Shown piece after piece: positions 6,208 to 8,933 of a stretch of 8,933 nucleotides of DNA. The translations under genes were made by a program, and so were the position numbers. Under the pieces are notes generated by a model. The model was given only the letters and a program-made list of their open reading frames with translations, searched no databases and was not told the origin of the DNA. The number at the start of each line of letters is the position of its first letter. Positions within the stretch are counted from its first letter, which is position 1. The DNA is from Acidobacteriota bacterium. GTDB taxonomy: Bacteria; Acidobacteriota; UBA4820; DSQY01. The stretch lies in the NCBI GenBank assembly GCA_021814355.1, contig JAKAIJ010000101.1, forward strand, positions 1 to 8,933, given 5' to 3'.

Positions 6208-6822
6208 TCAGTTTCCTCCCGGGGTCAGGGCGATGCGCTGGGTCTCGGTGAACCCTTCGAAGCCGATCTCGGCCGATTCGAAGCCCACATCCTTGATCAG
6301 GAACCGCTGCTGGATGCGGTCGCCCGCCTTGGCCAGCACGAGATCCCGGCTGCCGTTCATGGAGAAGACGCCGACCCGCGCCTCGGGCGGACCCAGGTAG
6401 CCGATGAAGCTGAAGGGGATGGGCGGGGGCTGCGGAGGGGGCGGGTGCTCCCTCTCGTACGCAGCTCGCTCCTCGGCCGCCTTGGCGGCGGCCTTGGCCG
6501 CGGCCTCCTGCTGCTTGCGCGCCTCCTCGGCCTGGCGCGCGCGCTCGGCCACCACCGCCGGGTCCTCCTCGAAGGCGAACAGGTTGCGCCCGGGGGCCGT
6601 GCCCTCGGGGACGGCCTCGGCGCCGAAGAGCCCGTCGAGGCTCAAGACCGGAAGCGTCGCCGCGACGGGCCCTGGTTTCTTGGGCGCGGCCCGCGCTGGG
6701 CGCGGGGCGTCCGGCTGCGGCTCCCGGGAGCGCCGCGCGGGGGCGGCGGGGCCACCCCCGTGGCAACCCGCCAGCAGAAACGCCCCGAGGACGATCGCCG
6801 CGCCCGCTTCCCGTTTCCTCAC
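6208..6822 (-). CDS. pilP: PilP-like pilus assembly lipoprotein
   Basis: This 204-residue protein starts with a short basic stretch and a lipobox, FLLAGC, with Cys20 as the lipidation site. A Pro/Arg-rich segment (21-57) follows. Next comes RNLFAFE at 79-85, resembling the conserved N-terminal box that PilP/GspC-type proteins carry before the HR domain. Residues about 88-125 are an Ala/Glu/Lys-rich helix, probably coiled coil, and 127-135 are Pro-rich. The C-terminal beta domain (137-203) includes FSFIGYLGPPEARVGVFSM and AGDRIQQRFLIKDVGFESAE, the PilP/HR-type fold that contacts the secretin N0 domain and PilN/PilO. The GTG start shares GTGA with the pilO stop and has a G-run about 6 nt upstream. 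The position between pilO and the secretin matches pilMNOPQ order. Confidence 0.87.
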   Translation of the reverse strand: MRKREAGAAIVLGAFLLAGCHGGGPAAPARRSREPQPDAPRPARAAPKKPGPVAATLPVLSLDGLFGAEAVPEGTAPGRNLFAFEEDPAVVAERARQAEEARKQQEAAAKAAAKAAEERAAYEREHPPPPQPPPIPFSFIGYLGPPEARVGVFSMNGSRDLVLAKAGDRIQQRFLIKDVGFESAEIGFEGFTETQRIALTPGGN

Positions 6823-7526
6823 GCCGCACCCCCCTTTGGCGTGGGTACCGCCCCGGGCGCGGCCGGAACCAGGTCCGGGCCCTCGGGTTTCGGGGTCCCC
6901 GCTTCTTTTCCCGGCTCGGCGGCAGGAAGCGGCGTCCCGTCGGCAAGGAAATAGGTGCTGAGGTTGAGCGAGAGGTTGATCAGGACGGCACCCTGGTTCG
7001 AGGTCGTGAAGGCGACCGAATCTACCACGAAAAACTGCTCGGAGTGCTGGAGGTCCCCCAGGAACTTCTTGATCTGGGGGTAGGAGCCGGCCGCCTGGAA
7101 TTGGACGTGGACCCCGAGGTACTCCCGGCCCCATCGCTCTCGCTTCTGCTTCTCGGGGTAGGCCACGTAGCCGTAGCCCAGCCTTTCCGAGGTCAGGCCG
7201 TCGCTCCCCAGAAGCGCCGTGAGCTCGCGCTGGACGGCCGCCATCCGCGCGGAACGGGTCCGGAAGTACTGGGTCCCGAGGACATCCAGGACCCGTCGGC
7301 CGTCGCGGTAGGCCCGCACCCGGGCTCCGCTGCTCGCAAGCTGCTGCTCCAGCTCCGAAAGGAGCTTCGCGTTCTGCTCGACCTGCGCCTTCTCCGCGTC
7401 CGCCAGGTCCCCCAGACGCGCCACCCCGAAAACGTAGAGTCCTGCATTGAGGGCGAGAAGCGCCGCGGAGACCGCCACGACCTTCAAGAAACCGCGCCGG
7501 ATCAGCCGGTCCAGGCCGCCGGTCAC
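6819..7526 (-). CDS. pilO: PilO-like inner-membrane pilus alignment protein
   Basis: This 235-residue bitopic protein has one transmembrane helix at about 12-35, a periplasmic coiled coil at about 42-70, and a PilO-type ferredoxin-like domain. The clearest family signal is GSYPQIKKFLGDLQHSEQFF at 147-166, followed by VVDSVAF and the strand LINLSLNLSTYF, as in PilO proteins. The last 40 residues are Pro/Ala/Gly-rich and probably disordered. PilO pairs with PilN and binds PilP to link the inner-membrane platform to the secretin. The GTG start overlaps the pilN stop as GTGA and has GGGAGG 6 nt upstream; an in-frame ATG at 7577 lies inside pilN and lacks such support. Confidence 0.88.
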   Translation of the reverse strand: MTGGLDRLIRRGFLKVVAVSAALLALNAGLYVFGVARLGDLADAEKAQVEQNAKLLSELEQQLASSGARVRAYRDGRRVLDVLGTQYFRTRSARMAAVQRELTALLGSDGLTSERLGYGYVAYPEKQKRERWGREYLGVHVQFQAAGSYPQIKKFLGDLQHSEQFFVVDSVAFTTSNQGAVLINLSLNLSTYFLADGTPLPAAEPGKEAGTPKPEGPDLVPAAPGAVPTPKGGAA

Positions 7527-8101
7527 GGCGCGCCTCCCGGAGGAAGGTACTCGAAGGTGAGGTCGAACCGCGTCCACGCCGCATTGGTGCTGTCCTTATT
7601 CTCGGAGGTGAGCTCGGCGCCGCGGAAGCAGTGGCTCGCGAAGAGGTTGTTTTCGAACTTGAGGACCTCGTCCCGCGGGTTGGCCACGCCCCGGAGAGAG
7701 ACGAGGACACGCCCCTCGGGGTCGAGGCGGGGCGACAGGTCGGTCACCATCACCCCGTAGGGCTTCACCTTCTCCACCTCGTCCAGGAACACCGTCCAGG
7801 AAAACCGCTTGCCGTCGAGGACCCAGCGTATGAACCCGGCCTCCGACGCGTAGCGCTCCACCTCGGGCCCCTCCAGAAGCTTCTTCTGGTCGGAGAGCCG
7901 GCGGTTGAGGGTCTGGAGCTTCTCCTGCTGGCCGCGGAGGGTGGCCCGGTGGGCCCGGTACTGTCCGCCGCGCACCAGGAAGATCGTCAGGTTGAGGGCG
8001 GTCGCAAGCAGAGCGAGGCCCGCCAAGCTCCCCGCCACCGCCAGGGGGACCTTGCGGTTGAGGAAGGGCTCGGACGCGACGTTGGCGGTGATTCGGCGCA
8101 C
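7523..8101 (-). CDS. pilN: PilN-like inner-membrane pilus assembly protein
   Basis: The 192-residue protein has a short cytoplasmic N-terminus (RRITANVASEPFLNRK), where PilN normally carries its PilM-binding peptide. The usual INLLP core is replaced by ITANVAS. A transmembrane helix lies at about 19-43, then a helical coiled-coil stretch (55-78). The periplasmic domain holds FSWTVFLDEVEKVKPYGVMV at 100-119, which matches the PilN pattern 'SW...LD.l....P.GV..t', and strands VLVSLRGVA and ARTRFDLTFEY-like near the end (actual AWTRFDLTFEY). The GTG start lies 2 nt after the pilM stop, with GGAGG 7 nt upstream. PilN forms heterodimers with PilO and recruits PilM to the membrane. Confidence 0.88.
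   Translation of the reverse strand: MRRITANVASEPFLNRKVPLAVAGSLAGLALLATALNLTIFLVRGGQYRAHRATLRGQQEKLQTLNRRLSDQKKLLEGPEVERYASEAGFIRWVLDGKRFSWTVFLDEVEKVKPYGVMVTDLSPRLDPEGRVLVSLRGVANPRDEVLKFENNLFASHCFRGAELTSENKDSTNAAWTRFDLTFEYLPPGGAP
7533..7538 (-). promoter_or_regulatory. Ribosome binding site fixing the GTG start of pilO
   Basis: GGGAGG on the minus strand, 6 nt before the GTG at 7526 and inside the last codons of pilN. It supports the GTG of the GTGA overlap over the upstream ATG at 7577. Confidence 0.7.
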
Positions 8102-8103
8102 GG

Positions 8104-8933
8104 TCAGGCCTCCAGCACGCTGAACAGGGGGAGCCCGGCCTCGGGGCGCTCGCCGCCTCCGGCCAGCGCGGGCAGCCGCTCCCGCAGCGGCGCCACCACC
8201 ACGTCCGCGCCCGCCTCGTCCTCCACGGGGAGGGCGAGCCAGGCCGGGTGCCTCCGGACGAACACGGCCCGCAGGGGCGCGCCCCCGAGCCGCTCGCGGT
8301 GGTACGCCAGGGTCAGACGCACCTCCTGCCCGAGCCGCTCCGGGTCCTCGTCCCCCTCAACGCCGCGGAGCTCCTTGCAGCGGAAGAACTGGGGCTGCCC
8401 CCGCTCCGCGAAGAGGAAGGAGACCGAACGGGGGCTGCGGTTCACCAGGAGCGAGGCCCCCTCGGCGGGCAAGGCGCCGCCACGGAGGGCCAGGTTGAAG
8501 AGCTCCGGCGTGACGGCGCCGATGTAGCCCACGTGGCACCCGCGCTGGCCGAAAGCCGATTCGAGGCTCGCCACGAGGCTCTCCGGGACGAGGGTCAGCC
8601 ACAGGGTGACCGCCCCCTCGGTGCGCCCGAGGAGCTGGTAGCGGAGCCGGAGGCCGTCGAGGGTGAAATTGAGGACCTTGCGCACGTGCCACCTCAGGAC
8701 CTGCTCCCGCTCCTCCTCGGCGGCCGGGAAGTCCGTGAGGGTGAGCACCTGCATCTTCATGAGCGCGTCGCCCAGGAGGAGCGAGAGCCTCGGGGGCTGG
8801 CCCAGGGCCGTGAGGGCGCGCTCCGCGAGACTCCCGAAGGCGGCGGCGGCGGGCTCGCCCTCCTCGGGCCAGACGAGTTCCTGCTCGGTGCGCGCCAGGA
8901 GCGACGGCCCCGGGCCGCCCCTCGAGACCCTCA
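8104..8933 (-). CDS. pilM: PilM-like (actin-fold) pilus assembly protein, 3' part (5' end outside window)
   Basis: The frame stays open from the stop at 8104-8106 to the window edge, giving 275 visible residues. The ATG at 8760 is internal: upstream codons continue a normal protein (RLSLLLGDALMKMQVLTLTD), which corresponds to the PilM segment before the ELP.EE..E..RW...K.LPF region. Here that region reads EEEREQVLRWHVRKVLNF. Later parts (VTPELFNLAL, LLVNRSPRSVSFLF, GQPQFFRCKEL) align by pattern with the actin-like core. Where PilM usually has a D-x-G phosphate motif, this protein has Asn-Arg-Ser, so nucleotide binding may be lost, as in GspL/HofM-like relatives. Its place just before pilN supports the assignment. 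PilM sits on the cytoplasmic face, binding PilN and the motor ATPase. Confidence 0.78.
   Translation of the reverse strand, partial: RVSRGGPGPSLLARTEQELVWPEEGEPAAAAFGSLAERALTALGQPPRLSLLLGDALMKMQVLTLTDFPAAEEEREQVLRWHVRKVLNFTLDGLRLRYQLLGRTEGAVTLWLTLVPESLVASLESAFGQRGCHVGYIGAVTPELFNLALRGGALPAEGASLLVNRSPRSVSFLFAERGQPQFFRCKELRGVEGDEDPERLGQEVRLTLAYHRERLGGAPLRAVFVRRHPAWLALPVEDEAGADVVVAPLRERLPALAGGGERPEAGLPLFSVLEA
8109..8113 (-). promoter_or_regulatory. Ribosome binding site for the GTG start of pilN
   Basis: GGAGG on the minus strand, 7 nt before the GTG at 8101 and inside the 3' end of the pilM-like gene. It supports GTG as the true start and implies translational coupling to the upstream gene. Confidence 0.7.

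Noticed and set aside
3515..6400. A 961-codon open frame on the + strand, antisense to the secretin and first pilin.
   Set aside because: It runs across two well-supported genes, is rich in Arg/Gly/Leu/Val/His without any domain, and has no Shine-Dalgarno. Long antisense frames are expected in GC-rich DNA because stop codons are AT-rich.
6203..6946. Upstream extension of the secretin reading frame.
   Set aside because: The stretch lies over pilP, which has a lipobox and a PilP domain in another frame. The lipoprotein signal peptide after ATG 6202 marks the true start.
8758..8760. ATG at 8760 as the start of the pilM-like gene.
   Set aside because: Codons upstream in the same frame continue to the window edge with PilM-like sequence, so this Met is internal and the gene is truncated by the window.

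Overview
This is a very GC-rich, gene-dense bacterial window with almost no intergenic DNA. It comes from a Gram-negative, double-membraned organism, because it encodes an outer-membrane secretin, lipoproteins and an RND-type efflux pump. The base composition, and a secretin that carries a TPR domain and a cohesin-like domain, would suit a GC-rich Acidobacteriota or deltaproteobacterium-like lineage. That placement is an inference and is weak.

Layout, + strand (1-2131): the 3' end of a CusA/CzcA-type heavy-metal RND efflux pump; a complete PLP-dependent cysteine synthase-family gene that overlaps the pump's end by 13 nt; then, after a 55-nt gap holding a possible -10 element, an alpha/beta hydrolase whose mRNA may be leaderless.

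Layout, - strand (8933 down to 2113): one tightly packed operon, read right to left. The order is pilM-like (5' end cut off by the window), pilN, pilO, pilP-like lipoprotein, an 813-residue lipoprotein secretin, and three prepilin-like genes. Gaps are 2-5 nt or the genes overlap; pilN/pilO and pilO/pilP both use a GTGA stop/start overlap. Convincing Shine-Dalgarno sequences precede most starts, and four of the genes start with GTG.

How the genes fit together: PilM-PilN-PilO-PilP would form the inner-membrane/periplasmic alignment complex and dock on the secretin channel. The three pseudopilins would build a short filament: two GspG-like with Glu at mature +5, and one GspK-like without it. The alignment genes are of the type IV pilus kind, while the pilins look like type II secretion pseudopilins, so this is a hybrid T4P/T2SS machine. 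The motor ATPase, platform protein and prepilin peptidase are not in the window and may lie beyond 8933. The most unusual parts are the secretin (TPR at the N-terminus, long Pro/Ala linker, cohesin-like C-terminus), a PilM that seems to lack the usual acidic/glycine phosphate motif, and the Pro-rich insertion and tail of the last pilin.

The two gene blocks converge: the hydrolase and the last pilin overlap tail to tail by 19 nt, at a perfect GC-only inverted repeat whose loop is the hydrolase stop codon. I saw no RNA genes, CRISPR arrays, insertion sequences or obvious pseudogenes. No stretch over 300 nt lacks a gene.
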